Assembly: GCA_946546945.1 (NCBI GenBank) | Contig: CAMNOU010000009.1 | Coordinates: forward strand, 1-64,000 | Direction: 5' to 3' | DNA from: an uncultured Lachnospiraceae bacterium | Lineage (GTDB): Bacteria > Bacillota > Clostridia > Lachnospirales > Lachnospiraceae | Length of the DNA: 64,000 bases | In this document: in pieces, positions 26,306-35,809 of the stretch | Layout: the number at the start of each line of letters is the position of its first letter | Position numbering within the stretch: position 1 is the first letter of the stretch | Notes under the pieces: generated by a model | The model's database searches: none | What the model was told of the DNA's origin: nothing | What the model saw: only the letters and a program-made list of their open reading frames with translations | Program-made: the position numbers and the translations under genes

Positions 26306-28006
26306 ATGTATGCTATTATAGCCTTTATACCAATCATCATCACAGTTGTATTGATGGTCGCCTTTAACTGGCCGGCCAAGAGGGCTTTGCCGCTGGCATG
26401 GCTGCTGGCTCTCATCTTCGGAGTTGCTCTCTGGAAGATGAAGATCGTCAATGCGATTGCATTTACGATTACCGGTTTCTTAAGCGCATTCGAAGTTCTG
26501 GTGATCATTTTCGGGGCGATCCTGATCATGAACACTTTGAAGCGTTCCGGCGCGATGGATTCCATTAATCGTATGTTCACCGGTATTACACCGGATGCAC
26601 GTTTGCAGGCAATCATCATCGGATTCGTATTCGGCGCGTTTATTGAAGGTGCTGCCGGATTCGGTACACCGGCCGCTCTGGCTGCTCCGCTGATGATCAG
26701 TGTGGGATTCCCGCCGCTTGCAGCAGCAATCGTAGCTCTTCAATTCAACTCTGTACCGGTGCCTTACGGTGCTGTAGGTACACCTACGAACACGGCGTTC
26801 ACTACGGTTCAGGACGCTCTGACATCCTTGCCGGATCCGAACGTATGGCGTCTGTCCCTGACACAGTGGACAGCTGTTCCGATGGCAGTTGGTGCTTTCG
26901 TCATCATGATCATCGGTATCGCCATCATGTGCAAGCTGTTCGGACCTGAAAAGAAAATGTCTGACGTAGTGCCTGTAATCCCGTTCATTCTGTATGTCGG
27001 AATCGTATTTGATGTGATCTATCTGATCATCGCTACCTTTATCGGACCGGAGCTTACTTCACTTCTTGCTGCAGTTATTACTCTGTTCCTGGTTATGTTC
27101 ACGACGAAGAAGGGATTCCTGGTTCCGAAGAAGGTCTGGACCTTCGGCGATCAGAGCAAATGGGACAAGACCTGGCTGAGCACAACAGAAGTGCCTGCTC
27201 CGAAGACTTCCAACATGTCTCTGATCAAAGCATGGATCCCGTACTTTATCATTGCGATCATCCTGGTCGTTACCCGTGTAAGCCAGAGAATGGCTGCCAA
27301 CGCAGGTGTTTCCAACTGGGCGGATAAGTTAAAGACCCTGACGGTCGGAACCGGCGACAGCGGCGTTATTCTCGGACAGAACTGGAACTGGGCCATCGCA
27401 TGGTCACCGGGTATCGTATTTATCATCGTTGCCTTCATTACCTTCGGCCTTCACGGCATGAAGGGCGATGCGATCAAGGGCGCGTTCAGGGATACCTTTA
27501 AGCAGATCACGGGTGCCGCGATCGCACTGTTCTTCGGTGTGGCTCTGGTAAATATCTTCCGCTATACCAATATTGACTCCGCGACCATGACGACCGTAGC
27601 AGATGCTGTGAAAGACTCCATGCTGCTGGTTATGGCAAAAGCTCTTGCAGCTCTTGCGGGCAAGGCATATATCGTGATCGCACCGTTTATCGGTGTGCTG
27701 GGTTCCTTCATGTCGGGATCCAATACCGTATCCAATACGCTGTTCTCATCTCTTCAGTTTGAAACAGCGAATCTGGTAGGCATGTCTACCGTATTCATCG
27801 TAGCACTGCAGAACATGGGCGGCGCGATCGGTAATATGGTATGTGTAAATAACGTAGTCGCTGCATGTGCGACGACAGGAACCAATGGAAACGAAGGAAA
27901 GATCATTCGTACGAACGCTGCACCTATGGTTATCTTCTGTATCCTGGTAGTGGTTGTTGTACTGGCATGCATGGGCATTGTCGGTGATCCGGTACCGCTG
28001 CAATAG
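26306..28006 (+). CDS. lctP: L-lactate permease (LctP family)
   Basis: A 566-residue polytopic transporter (about 13 membrane segments) importing lactate, probably with protons. Family signatures are [21 protein letters not shown] and [16 protein letters not shown] in the N-terminal half and [22 protein letters not shown] in the C-terminal half. The ATG at 26306 has GGGAGG 9 nt upstream; the frame is open earlier but has no site. It is the first gene of a long cluster that oxidises lactate, which supports the substrate. The strong promoter and leader directly precede it. Confidence 0.95.
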   Translation: MYAIIAFIPIIITVVLMVAFNWPAKRALPLAWLLALIFGVALWKMKIVNAIAFTITGFLSAFEVLVIIFGAILIMNTLKRSGAMDSINRMFTGITPDARLQAIIIGFVFGAFIEGAAGFGTPAALAAPLMISVGFPPLAAAIVALQFNSVPVPYGAVGTPTNTAFTTVQDALTSLPDPNVWRLSLTQWTAVPMAVGAFVIMIIGIAIMCKLFGPEKKMSDVVPVIPFILYVGIVFDVIYLIIATFIGPELTSLLAAVITLFLVMFTTKKGFLVPKKVWTFGDQSKWDKTWLSTTEVPAPKTSNMSLIKAWIPYFIIAIILVVTRVSQRMAANAGVSNWADKLKTLTVGTGDSGVILGQNWNWAIAWSPGIVFIIVAFITFGLHGMKGDAIKGAFRDTFKQITGAAIALFFGVALVNIFRYTNIDSATMTTVADAVKDSMLLVMAKALAALAGKAYIVIAPFIGVLGSFMSGSNTVSNTLFSSLQFETANLVGMSTVFIVALQNMGGAIGNMVCVNNVVAACATTGTNGNEGKIIRTNAAPMVIFCILVVVVVLACMGIVGDPVPLQ

Positions 28007-28074
28007 TAGGAACCGAAAGGATCGTATATATTACAATTAATATATAATAACGAATCATAATGGAGGAGAAAATT

Positions 28075-29496
28075 ATGGCAAGTTATAACACACTTACTCC
28101 GGAACTGATTGAACAGCTGAAAGCTGCAGCACCGGGACACATTTTAACGGGAGAGGATATCAACGAGGATTACGCGCGTGATGAGATGCCGATCTACGGC
28201 AAGCACATGCCGGATGCTGTCCTTATGGCTTCTTCCACAGAAGAGATCGCAGCATGTATGAAAATCTGCAACGAGAACCTGATCCCGGTTACACCGCGTG
28301 GAGCAGGCACCGGTCTGGTTGGCGGATGCGTGCCCATTCTGGGAGGACTTCTGATCGACACAACAAAGATGAAAGAGATCATCGGATACGATCTTGACAA
28401 CTTCACAGTTACGATCCAGCCGGGTGTTCTTTTACAGGAACTGGCAGATGACTGCGCAAAACAGGGATATCTCTATCCCCCTGATCCGGGTGAAAAACTC
28501 GCGACAGTAGGCGGAAACGTATCCACAAATGCCGGCGGCATGCGTGCTGTTAAATACGGTTCTACCAGAGACTATGTACTGGCTATGAAAGTTGTTCTTC
28601 CTACCGGCGAGATCACCGAGATGGGAGCTTCTGTAAGCAAGACAAGTTCCGGATACAGCCTTCTGAATCTGATGATCGGAAGTGAAGGAACACTTGGTAT
28701 TATCACAGAGCTGACATTAAAGATCATTCCGGCTCCGAAGAAAGTAATCAGCCTGATCATTCCGTTTGAAGATCTGGAGACAGCAATCTCAACGGTTCCT
28801 GTTATTAAGAAAGCAGGTCTCGGACCGCAGGCTCTGGAGTTCATGGAGCGTGAGATCGTTCTTTCCAGCGAGCGCTATATCGGACGTTCTGTATTCCCGC
28901 AGGAGATCGAGGGACAGGAGATCGGAGCATATCTGCTCGTAACCTTCGACGGCGAGGATGAAGACCAGCTGATGGAGCTTGTTGAGAAAGCCTGTGAACT
29001 GGTTCTGGATCAGGGCGCAATGGACGTTCTGGTTGCAGATACACCGGCAAGAATCCGCGACGCATGGGCAGCACGTTCCAGCTTCCTTGAGGCTATTGAA
29101 GCTGAGACCAAGCTTTTGGATGAGTGCGACGTCGTTGTTCCTGTTAACAAGATCGCTTCCTTCCTGACATTCGCAAAACAGTGCGGCGAGGAGTGCGGAC
29201 TTGTGATCAAGAGTTTTGGACATGCGGGAGACGGAAACTTACATATTTATCAGTGCAGCAATGATCTGGAAGAGGCTGAGTTCAAGAAACGTGTAGACAA
29301 CTACTTCAGCAAACTGTATGAAGAGGCTGTTGCCTGCGGCGGACTTGTATCCGGCGAGCACGGAATCGGACGCGGCAAGGTGAAATATCTGATTGATTCT
29401 GTCGGAGAGACCAATATGGCTCTGATGGAAGGCATCAAGAAGGTATTCGATCCGAACATGATTCTGAATCCTGGCAAAGTTTGCTACACAATGTAA
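28075..29496 (+). CDS. lctD: FAD-dependent lactate dehydrogenase, LDH subunit of an LDH/Etf complex (copy 1)
   Basis: A 473-residue GlcD-like flavoprotein. The PCMH FAD-binding domain shows PRGAGTGLVGGCVP and GGNVSTNAGGMRAVKYGSTRDYV. The C-terminal substrate domain has KSFGHAGDGNLHIYQC and SGEHGIGRGKVKYL. In Acetobacterium woodii a related LctD with EtfAB oxidises lactate by coupling NAD+ reduction to ferredoxin oxidation; the flanking etf genes suggest the same here. GGAGG precedes the ATG at 28075. A paralogue lies at 36051. Stereospecificity cannot be read from the sequence; a racemase in the cluster removes the need for two specific enzymes. Confidence 0.88.
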   Translation: MASYNTLTPELIEQLKAAAPGHILTGEDINEDYARDEMPIYGKHMPDAVLMASSTEEIAACMKICNENLIPVTPRGAGTGLVGGCVPILGGLLIDTTKMKEIIGYDLDNFTVTIQPGVLLQELADDCAKQGYLYPPDPGEKLATVGGNVSTNAGGMRAVKYGSTRDYVLAMKVVLPTGEITEMGASVSKTSSGYSLLNLMIGSEGTLGIITELTLKIIPAPKKVISLIIPFEDLETAISTVPVIKKAGLGPQALEFMEREIVLSSERYIGRSVFPQEIEGQEIGAYLLVTFDGEDEDQLMELVEKACELVLDQGAMDVLVADTPARIRDAWAARSSFLEAIEAETKLLDECDVVVPVNKIASFLTFAKQCGEECGLVIKSFGHAGDGNLHIYQCSNDLEEAEFKKRVDNYFSKLYEEAVACGGLVSGEHGIGRGKVKYLIDSVGETNMALMEGIKKVFDPNMILNPGKVCYTM

Positions 29497-29510
29497 ATCG
29501 ATAGGGTTAT

Positions 29511-29549
29511 CCGCAGAAAGTCTTCCTGATCAGGAAAGGCTTTCTGCGG
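29511..29549 (+). promoter_or_regulatory. Long intercistronic hairpin between lctD and the acyl-CoA dehydrogenase gene
   Basis: CCGCAGAAAG (29511-29520) pairs perfectly with CTTTCTGCGG (29540-29549), and the interior holds a second palindrome, TTCCTGATCAGGAA. No T-run follows, so it is not a normal terminator. It more likely stabilises or processes the mRNA, or sets differential expression within the operon. Confidence 0.6.
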
Positions 29550-29580
29550 AATCTCAGATAAAAGAAAGGAGAGAATTGCA

Positions 29581-30753
29581 ATGGGATATTTTGTTACTGA
29601 GGACGGAAAAGACCTCGTAAAAGACGTCAGACAGTTCTGCGAAAATGAGATGAAGGAGCAGGTATACGAAGCTGAGAAGCTGAGCTACTCCGAAGCAACA
29701 GAGGCTGAAGCCGATAAAATGATCAAAGGCATCCTGGAAGGCCTGAATGAGATGGGATTAAACATCCTGGCACTGCCGGAGGAACACGGCGGACCGGGAC
29801 TTTGCAGAATCGACCGTGCTGCACTGGTTGAGGAGGTTGCAAAGTATGATGCAGGTGTTGCAATCACACTGATGGCAAATGAGCTTGCACTGGATTCCCT
29901 TGAAGTTGCAGGAAATCCTGAGCAGAAAGCACGCTGCTATGAGCTTATTGCAAATGGCGGATACGGCTGCTTCTGCCTGACCGAGCCAAACGCCGGCTGT
30001 GATGTTTCCAATGCATCCACAACAGCTGTAAAAGATGGTGATGACTACATCCTGAACGGAACAAAGTGCTTCATCACAAATGCACCGATCGCTGATTTCT
30101 TTGTTGTATATGCAATTACAAACAAGGAAGTTCCTGCAGCAAAGGGCGGCTATACCGCATTCCTGATCGAGAAAGGTACTCCGGGTCTTTCCGTTGGATC
30201 TATCGAGAATAAGATGGGTATCCGTCACAGCCACACAAGCGATGTTGTTCTTGAGGACGTACGCGTTCCTTCCAGCGCTATTCTCGGCGAAGTTGGAAAG
30301 GGCTTCCAGATTGCAATGCAGACACTGGATATCGCACGTGTATGGTGCGCGATCATCGCAGTTGGTATCGCACAGCGTGCTATTGATGAGTCAGCAGCTT
30401 ATGTAAAACAGCGTGTACAGTTTGGAAAACCGCTTGCAAAGAATGAGGTAATCCAGTTCAAGATCGCTGATATGCAGATGAAGACAGAGTCCGCTCGTCA
30501 GATGTGTGCATACGCTCTGAACCTGATGGATCGCGGTGAGTCCTTCTCCGTTGCTGCAGCAGAAGCAAAATGCCTGTCCGGCGATGCTGCTATGGCCTGC
30601 GCACTGGAAGCAGTTCAGATTCATGGCGGTTATGGTTACAGCAGAGAGTATCCGGTTGAGAAGCTGATGCGTGATGCTAAGATCTATCAGATCTTTGAGG
30701 GAACCAACGAGATTCAGCGTCTGGTTATCGGAAGATCTACCATTGGCAGATAA
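29581..30753 (+). CDS. Acyl-CoA dehydrogenase (possibly an enoyl-CoA/acryloyl-CoA reductase partner of Etf)
   Basis: A 390-residue acyl-CoA dehydrogenase. The flavin-binding CFCLTEPNAGCDVSNAST and the C-terminal QIHGGYGYSREYPVEKLMRDAKIYQ with the catalytic-base motif YQIFEGTNEIQR are intact. GAAAGGAG precedes the ATG. It lies inside a lactate cluster and directly before an EtfBA pair, so it probably exchanges electrons with Etf. By analogy with the acrylate pathway of Clostridium propionicum it could reduce acryloyl-CoA; a Bcd-like crotonyl-CoA role is equally possible. No dehydratase, thiolase or CoA-transferase gene is present to decide. Confidence 0.88.
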   Translation: MGYFVTEDGKDLVKDVRQFCENEMKEQVYEAEKLSYSEATEAEADKMIKGILEGLNEMGLNILALPEEHGGPGLCRIDRAALVEEVAKYDAGVAITLMANELALDSLEVAGNPEQKARCYELIANGGYGCFCLTEPNAGCDVSNASTTAVKDGDDYILNGTKCFITNAPIADFFVVYAITNKEVPAAKGGYTAFLIEKGTPGLSVGSIENKMGIRHSHTSDVVLEDVRVPSSAILGEVGKGFQIAMQTLDIARVWCAIIAVGIAQRAIDESAAYVKQRVQFGKPLAKNEVIQFKIADMQMKTESARQMCAYALNLMDRGESFSVAAAEAKCLSGDAAMACALEAVQIHGGYGYSREYPVEKLMRDAKIYQIFEGTNEIQRLVIGRSTIGR

Positions 30754-30773
30754 TTGATTGTTTATCTTTTCCA

Positions 30774-30804
30774 TTCCCCGCGAATGATTTTCATTGGCGG
30801 GGAA
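30774..30804 (+). promoter_or_regulatory. Intercistronic hairpin before the first etf pair
   Basis: TTCCCCGC (30774-30781) pairs with GCGGGGAA (30797-30804), extended inward by AATGA/TCATT around a 3-nt loop with one G-G mismatch. The 3' flank GTATGG lacks a T-run. Like the hairpin at 29511 it probably affects mRNA stability or stoichiometry rather than ending transcription. Confidence 0.55.
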
Positions 30805-30847
30805 GTATGGATTTTTGAGAAATCTCTGACAGGAGGAAATAGTTTTT

Positions 30848-31639
30848 ATGGAAATACTGGTATGTATGAAACAGGTACCGGACGATTCAGTTGAAATCAG
30901 ACTGAATGCTGCCGGTGAGCCGGATCTGTCCCAGGCAGATCCCCAGGGAAATGCGTTTGACACATATGCTTTGGAGCTGGCGGTTCGTTATATCGAAGAG
31001 AATGGCGGAAGTGTGACTGTTGTCACCGTAGGTCCCGAGGATAACAAGGTTTGCCTGAAGAATGCTCTGGCTGTAGGTGCTTCAAAGGCATTCCATATTT
31101 CAGATGACGGCATCGACAACGCAGATGCTTTTGTGACTGCAGGTCTTCTGGCTGCCGCAGTTGCAAAAATCGAAGAAGAGAACGGCGCTAAATTTGATGT
31201 TATTCTCTGCGGTAAAGAGTCCACAGATACAATTGGCAGTGAGGTCGGAGAAATCCTTGCTGAAAAACTTGGTCTTCCTTTCGTGACCAACATTGTTGAG
31301 ATCAAAGAGGCAGACGGAAAAGTTACTTCCAAAAAAGAGCTGGATGCAGGTTATATGATGGTTGAGACTGCGCTCCCTTCCATCTTTACGGTATCAAAAC
31401 CGGATTATGATCCCCGTTATCCGACCATTAAGAGCAAACTGGCTGCAAGAAAGGTACAGATCCCTTCTGTTGCGTCAGGAGAGCTTGCGCTCAAAGATGG
31501 CGATCTGAATGCAAAGGTAGCTTATCTCGGATACATTGAGCCTCCGAAGCGTGAAGCCGGTGTTAAGATTCAGGAAGATGAAGTTGCTGACGCTGTAGCG
31601 AAAGCATTTGAAATTATGGCAGCAGACAAGGTACTGTAA
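30848..31639 (+). CDS. etfB: Electron transfer flavoprotein beta subunit, first copy
   Basis: A 263-residue EtfB. It starts MEILVCMKQVPDDSVEIRLN and ends with the family SKPDYDPRYPTIKSKLAARK region. Where the second EtfB in this cluster has QAIDGDTAQVGPEIAE, this one has ESTDTIGSEVGEILA, and it has TVGPEDNK rather than SMGPEQAK. The flavin/nucleotide loop is therefore different, and it may be a non-bifurcating type (inference). AGGAGG precedes the ATG. It follows the acyl-CoA dehydrogenase and precedes its EtfA by 16 nt. Confidence 0.9.
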   Translation: MEILVCMKQVPDDSVEIRLNAAGEPDLSQADPQGNAFDTYALELAVRYIEENGGSVTVVTVGPEDNKVCLKNALAVGASKAFHISDDGIDNADAFVTAGLLAAAVAKIEEENGAKFDVILCGKESTDTIGSEVGEILAEKLGLPFVTNIVEIKEADGKVTSKKELDAGYMMVETALPSIFTVSKPDYDPRYPTIKSKLAARKVQIPSVASGELALKDGDLNAKVAYLGYIEPPKREAGVKIQEDEVADAVAKAFEIMAADKVL

Positions 31640-31655
31640 GGAGGGAGAGAACATT

Positions 31656-32540
31656 ATGAAAGCATTGGTTTATATCGAAACAAAAGATGGCTCTCCGATT
31701 GGTGCAAGCCTGGAACTTCTGAGCGCGGCAAAAGAGATCGGCGCAGAAGCAGACGCAGTTTGCGTTGCTTCAAAAGAAGGAGTGCCTGATGAGGATGTTG
31801 TTTGCGAGGCAATCGCGAAAAAAGCTGCGGAAGGCGGTTACGGACTGGTTCTTGTATCTGCTACAACACTTGGAAAAATTGTTGCTCCGCGCATCGCTAC
31901 CCGTATCGGCGGCGGTTCTGTGAATGACGCAATCTCTATCGCAGAAGACGGCGGAAAGATCACGGTTGTTCGTCCTGTTTACGGCGGTACCGCACAGGAG
32001 AAGATGGAGGTTACAGCTCCTGTTGCTGTGATCAGCATCCGTGGTGGCAGCTATCCTGCACCCGAAGCGGCACCGGAGATTACGGAGATCGCAGCAGCTG
32101 ACGGCGCTGAGAGCCTGATGGCTAAGATCGTTGAAGTAATTGCAGAGGCCGGCGAGGCAGTTAATCTTGAAGATGCAAAAGTGATTGTTTCCGGCGGACG
32201 CGGAATGGGTTCGGAGGAAGACTTCCAGCTTTGCGCACAGCTTGCGGAAGTACTTGGCGGCGTAGTAGGCGCGACAAGACCGGCAATCGAGAGCGGCTGG
32301 ATCAACCGTACACATCAGGTAGGACAGTCCGGTAAAATCGTTGCTCCGGATCTTTATATCGCATGCGGTATCTCCGGCGCGACACAGCACATTTCAGGAA
32401 TGTCAGCAAGTAAATATATCATCGCCATCAATAAAGATGAGGATGCACCGATCTTCTCAGTAGCTGATATCGGTATCGTTGCGGACGTTAAGCAGGTGCT
32501 TCCGCTGATGATCGATGAATTCAAAAAGAGAAAAGACTGA
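31656..32540 (+). CDS. etfA: Electron transfer flavoprotein alpha subunit, first copy (short form)
   Basis: A 294-residue EtfA, some 40 residues shorter than the second copy. The C-terminal FAD domain is intact: VSGGRGMGSEEDFQLCAQLAE, GATRPAIESGWINRTHQVGQSG and [17 protein letters not shown]. The N-terminal domain is compact, and no ferredoxin-like [4Fe-4S] extension is present. GGAGGGAGAG precedes the ATG at 31656. It forms a pair with the preceding EtfB and most likely serves the acyl-CoA dehydrogenase two genes upstream; this assignment is by position only. Confidence 0.9.
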   Translation: MKALVYIETKDGSPIGASLELLSAAKEIGAEADAVCVASKEGVPDEDVVCEAIAKKAAEGGYGLVLVSATTLGKIVAPRIATRIGGGSVNDAISIAEDGGKITVVRPVYGGTAQEKMEVTAPVAVISIRGGSYPAPEAAPEITEIAAADGAESLMAKIVEVIAEAGEAVNLEDAKVIVSGGRGMGSEEDFQLCAQLAEVLGGVVGATRPAIESGWINRTHQVGQSGKIVAPDLYIACGISGATQHISGMSASKYIIAINKDEDAPIFSVADIGIVADVKQVLPLMIDEFKKRKD

Positions 32541-32574
32541 TAATTAACTGATTAAAAATGAAGGAGCAAGTAGT

Positions 32575-33378
32575 ATGAATATTTTAGTTTGTGTAAAACA
32601 GGTACCGGATACCACAGAAATCAAGATTGATCCGGTAACAAATACACTGATCCGTAAGGGTGTTCCTTCCATCCTGAATCCGTTCGACGGGTATGCGATG
32701 GAAGCGGCAGCTCGTATCAAAGATGCTGATCCTGATACAAAGATCGTAGTTGTTTCCATGGGACCGGAGCAGGCAAAGGCAGTCATCACCGAGTGTTTCG
32801 CAATCGGAGCAGATAAAGGATATCTGGTATCCGGACGTGAATTCGGCGGATCTGATACATTGGCTACAAGCTACATCATCAAGAGTGCGATTGAGAAAAT
32901 CGAAGAGACAGAAGGCAAATTCGATGCTATCTTCTGCGGCAAGCAGGCGATCGACGGTGATACTGCACAGGTTGGACCGGAGATTGCTGAATGGCTTGGA
33001 CTCCCTCAGGTTACTTATGCCCTGGAAGCATTCAAAGAAGGCGATAAGCTGCGCATCAACAAAGAGACAGAGGAAGGCGTGCTCGTAGTAGAGATTCAGA
33101 CCCCGTGCCTGATTACATTTACAAAACCGGCATGGGATCCCAGATATCCGACCATCAAGAGCAAACTGGCTGCAAGAAAGAAAGAGATTCCGGTTCTCGG
33201 AGTACCCGAGCTTCCCGAGATCGATCTGTCAAAAGCAGGCCTGAAAGGCTCACCGACACGTGTAAAGAAAACTTTTGTTCCTCAGAAAAAGACAGGCGGT
33301 ATCAAGATTCAGGAAGAGACAGGCGATCTGGCTGCGAAGAAACTGTTTGGTCTTTTGAACGATGCAAATATTATTTAA
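32575..33378 (+). CDS. etfB: Electron transfer flavoprotein beta subunit, second copy (bifurcating-like)
   Basis: A 267-residue EtfB. It contains NPFDGYAMEAAARIKD, VVSMGPEQAKAV and KQAIDGDTAQVGPEIAEWLG, the form I associate with clostridial flavin-bifurcating Etf proteins (Bcd-EtfAB, LctBCD). The C-terminus GSPTRVKKTFVPQKKTGG is the usual arm that wraps around EtfA. AAGGAG precedes the ATG. The bifurcating assignment is inferred from motifs and from the neighbouring lactate dehydrogenase and racemase genes. Confidence 0.92.
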   Translation: MNILVCVKQVPDTTEIKIDPVTNTLIRKGVPSILNPFDGYAMEAAARIKDADPDTKIVVVSMGPEQAKAVITECFAIGADKGYLVSGREFGGSDTLATSYIIKSAIEKIEETEGKFDAIFCGKQAIDGDTAQVGPEIAEWLGLPQVTYALEAFKEGDKLRINKETEEGVLVVEIQTPCLITFTKPAWDPRYPTIKSKLAARKKEIPVLGVPELPEIDLSKAGLKGSPTRVKKTFVPQKKTGGIKIQEETGDLAAKKLFGLLNDANII

Positions 33379-33396
33379 TGAGCGGAGGTTAGTAGA

Positions 33397-34401
33397 ATGG
33401 AAGCAAAAACAAAAGATTTATGGGTATTTGTCGAGACAAACCCGGACGGCTCCGCGAAAAATGTTGGTCTGGAGCTTTTAACACCCGGACGTGAGATTGC
33501 CGAAAAACAGGGCGGAAAGCTTGTTGCTGTCATCATTGGCTGTCAGACAGAAGCTGCTCAGAAAGATGCTTCTGAGCTCGGAGCAGATCAGATTATTGTT
33601 GTAGATGGTCCTGAATTCAAGGAATATACAACAGACGCATATGCAATCGCACTGGTTGAATTAGTTGAGAAATATGGCCCGACCTCTATGCTGATCGGCG
33701 CTACGAACAACGGAAGAGATTTAGGACCCCGTGTTTCCAGCCGCCTGCAGACAGGTCTGACCGCAGACTGTACAGGTCTGGATGTTGATGAAGAGTCCGG
33801 AAATGTTGCATGGACACGTCCCGCATTCGGCGGTAACCTGATGGCAACAATTCTCTGCCCGGATCACAGACCTCAGATCGGTACCGTTCGTCCCGGTGTA
33901 TTTAAGAAGGGTACACCCGGAGAAGCAAAAGCTGAGATCGTTAAAGAGGACATTCATGTTGACGAAAGCCAGATTCGCGTAAAAGTGATCGAGCTTATCC
34001 GTGACATGGATGCAGGCAGTGTTGATCTGGAAGGCGCAGATATTATCGTAGCCGGCGGCCGCGGAGTTGGCGGAGCGGAAGGATTTGCCCCGATCAGAGA
34101 ACTGGCTGAGGTGCTTGGCGCTACAGTAGGAGCTTCCCGTGCAGCGGTAGATTCCGGATGGATCTCACATGCTCATCAGGTTGGACAGACAGGAAAGACG
34201 GTAGGACCGAAGCTTTATATCGCATGCGGTATCTCCGGCGCAATCCAGCATGCTGCAGGTATCAGCAGCTCTGACTGCATCGTTGCCATCAACAAAGACC
34301 CGGATGCAGCTATCTTTGATATTGCTGATTATGGTATTGTCGGAGATCTGTTTGAGGTTCTGCCTGTTCTTACTGAAGAGATTAAAAAAGCAAGAGCATA
34401 A
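33397..34401 (+). CDS. etfA: Electron transfer flavoprotein alpha subunit, second copy
   Basis: A 334-residue EtfA of ordinary clostridial length. The FAD domain reads [43 protein letters not shown] and [17 protein letters not shown]. The N-terminal domain carries [17 protein letters not shown]. No N-terminal ferredoxin domain is present, in contrast to some lactate-oxidising Etf proteins, so ferredoxin would have to dock directly. GCGGAGG precedes the ATG, 18 nt after its EtfB. Confidence 0.93.
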   Translation: MEAKTKDLWVFVETNPDGSAKNVGLELLTPGREIAEKQGGKLVAVIIGCQTEAAQKDASELGADQIIVVDGPEFKEYTTDAYAIALVELVEKYGPTSMLIGATNNGRDLGPRVSSRLQTGLTADCTGLDVDEESGNVAWTRPAFGGNLMATILCPDHRPQIGTVRPGVFKKGTPGEAKAEIVKEDIHVDESQIRVKVIELIRDMDAGSVDLEGADIIVAGGRGVGGAEGFAPIRELAEVLGATVGASRAAVDSGWISHAHQVGQTGKTVGPKLYIACGISGAIQHAAGISSSDCIVAINKDPDAAIFDIADYGIVGDLFEVLPVLTEEIKKARA

Positions 34402-34433
34402 AGCACAGATATGCTTTAGGGGGTATGATTAGC

Positions 34434-35711
34434 ATGAAAACTGTTAAATTCTTCTATGATCAGACTACATACGATCTCGAAGTACCTGAGGATACTCCGG
34501 TACTGACATCGCGTGTAGATGAACTGGCAAGTGATGAGGACGGAATTGAAATCGTCAGAAAAGCGATGGAGAATCCCATTGACAGCCCGCGCCTTTGCGA
34601 GCTGGCTAAGGGAAAACCGGATTGCGTTATCATTATCAGTGATCATACGAGACCGGTTCCGAGCAAGGATATTCTGCCAAACATGATCCGCGAATTGAAA
34701 GAAGGCAATCCGGATATTAAGATCACTCTTCTTGTTGCGACAGGATTCCATCGCCCGACAACAATCGAAGAACTTCGTACAAAGCTGGGGGATGAGCTTT
34801 ACGAAGAATTCAAAGATCGTATCATCGTTCATGACGCGCATGATCCGTCTACCAATGTGAAGGTCGGTGTACTTCCTTCCGGCCCGGATTGTATCCTGGA
34901 CAAGGCTGCCATGAATGCATCTTTGCTGGTTGCAGAAGGCTTTATTGAGCCGCATTTCTTTGCAGGATTTTCCGGAGGAAGAAAGAGTATTCTTCCCGGC
35001 ATCGCAGATGCAGTTACCGTTATGGGCAACCATTGCTCGAAGTTTATCGATGATCCGCATTCCAGGACAGGTATTCTGGACGGTAATCCGATGCATGTGG
35101 ATATGCTTGCCGCAGCGAAGATGTCTAAGCTGGCGTATATCGTCAACGTAGTCATTGACGAGAACAAGAAAACAGTTGCTGCTTTTGCAGGTAACTATGA
35201 GACAGCACACCGCAAAGGCTGTGATTTCATCGGCGAATATGTATGCGTGAAACCGCAGTATGCAGATATCGTTATCACAACAAATGGCGGTTACCCGCTG
35301 GATCAGAATGCTTATCAGTCACCGAAGGGAATGTCCGCCGGTGAAGCAACTGTAAAAGACGGCGGAGTGATCATTATGCTTGGTTCCTGCAAAGATGGTA
35401 CCGGCGGTGATTTCTTCTATCACATCATAGCTGATGAGCCGGACATTGAGACGGCTTACCAGAAATTCCTGGCTACTCCTCAGGAGGAGACCAGACCGGA
35501 TCAGTGGTGTTCTCAGATCCTTGCGAGAATTGTACGCAAGTACAAGGTAATCTTTGTTGCAGATCCTTCTCAGAAAGATATGATCGAGGGATTGAAGATG
35601 ACCTATGCACCGGATCTGAATACCGCTTACGCAATGGCACGTGAAATCAAGGGAGCAGACGCATCTTTGACCTGCATCCCGAATGGTATTTCCGTTGTTG
35701 TTCGTGAGTAA
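34434..35711 (+). CDS. larA: Nickel-dependent lactate racemase
   Basis: A 425-residue LarA interconverting D- and L-lactate with a nickel-pincer nucleotide. The key residues fall at the positions known from Lactiplantibacillus LarA: His106 (GFHRPTT, equivalent to His108), His174 (EPHFF), Lys184 (SGGRKS; covalent cofactor attachment) and His200 (GNHCSKF). SDHTRP at 70-75 is the N-terminal family motif. The ATG at 34434 lies 10 nt after AGGGGG; an ATG at 34425 is too close to it. The cofactor genes larB, larC and larE are not in the window. It allows both lactate isomers to feed a single dehydrogenase. A terminator follows. Confidence 0.93.
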   Translation: MKTVKFFYDQTTYDLEVPEDTPVLTSRVDELASDEDGIEIVRKAMENPIDSPRLCELAKGKPDCVIIISDHTRPVPSKDILPNMIRELKEGNPDIKITLLVATGFHRPTTIEELRTKLGDELYEEFKDRIIVHDAHDPSTNVKVGVLPSGPDCILDKAAMNASLLVAEGFIEPHFFAGFSGGRKSILPGIADAVTVMGNHCSKFIDDPHSRTGILDGNPMHVDMLAAAKMSKLAYIVNVVIDENKKTVAAFAGNYETAHRKGCDFIGEYVCVKPQYADIVITTNGGYPLDQNAYQSPKGMSAGEATVKDGGVIIMLGSCKDGTGGDFFYHIIADEPDIETAYQKFLATPQEETRPDQWCSQILARIVRKYKVIFVADPSQKDMIEGLKMTYAPDLNTAYAMAREIKGADASLTCIPNGISVVVRE

Positions 35712-35763
35712 TCAAAAACAAACAGAATATATAGTTTAGATGTACTATGTCATGAGTCAGGGC

Positions 35764-35803
35764 GGGACATTCACACAAGTCAGTGCGAATGTCCCGTCCT
35801 TTT
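35764..35803 (+). terminator. Intrinsic terminator after larA
   Basis: GGGACATTC (35764-35772) pairs perfectly with GAATGTCCC (35787-35795) around a 14-nt loop, followed by GTCCTTTTATAA. It ends the long lctP-to-larA transcript and separates it from the second lctD. Confidence 0.85.
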
Positions 35804-35809
35804 ATAATC

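Noticed and set aside
28025-28046. 9-bp AT-only inverted repeat between lctP and lctD
   Set aside because: TATATATTA/TAATATATA is low complexity, has no T-run and no matching -35 for the internal TATAAT; chance is a sufficient explanation.
31656-34401. Ferredoxin-like [4Fe-4S] N-terminal domain on either EtfA, as in some lactate- or caffeyl-CoA-linked Etf proteins
   Set aside because: Neither EtfA has an N-terminal CxxCxxC cluster; both start directly in the Etf alpha fold.
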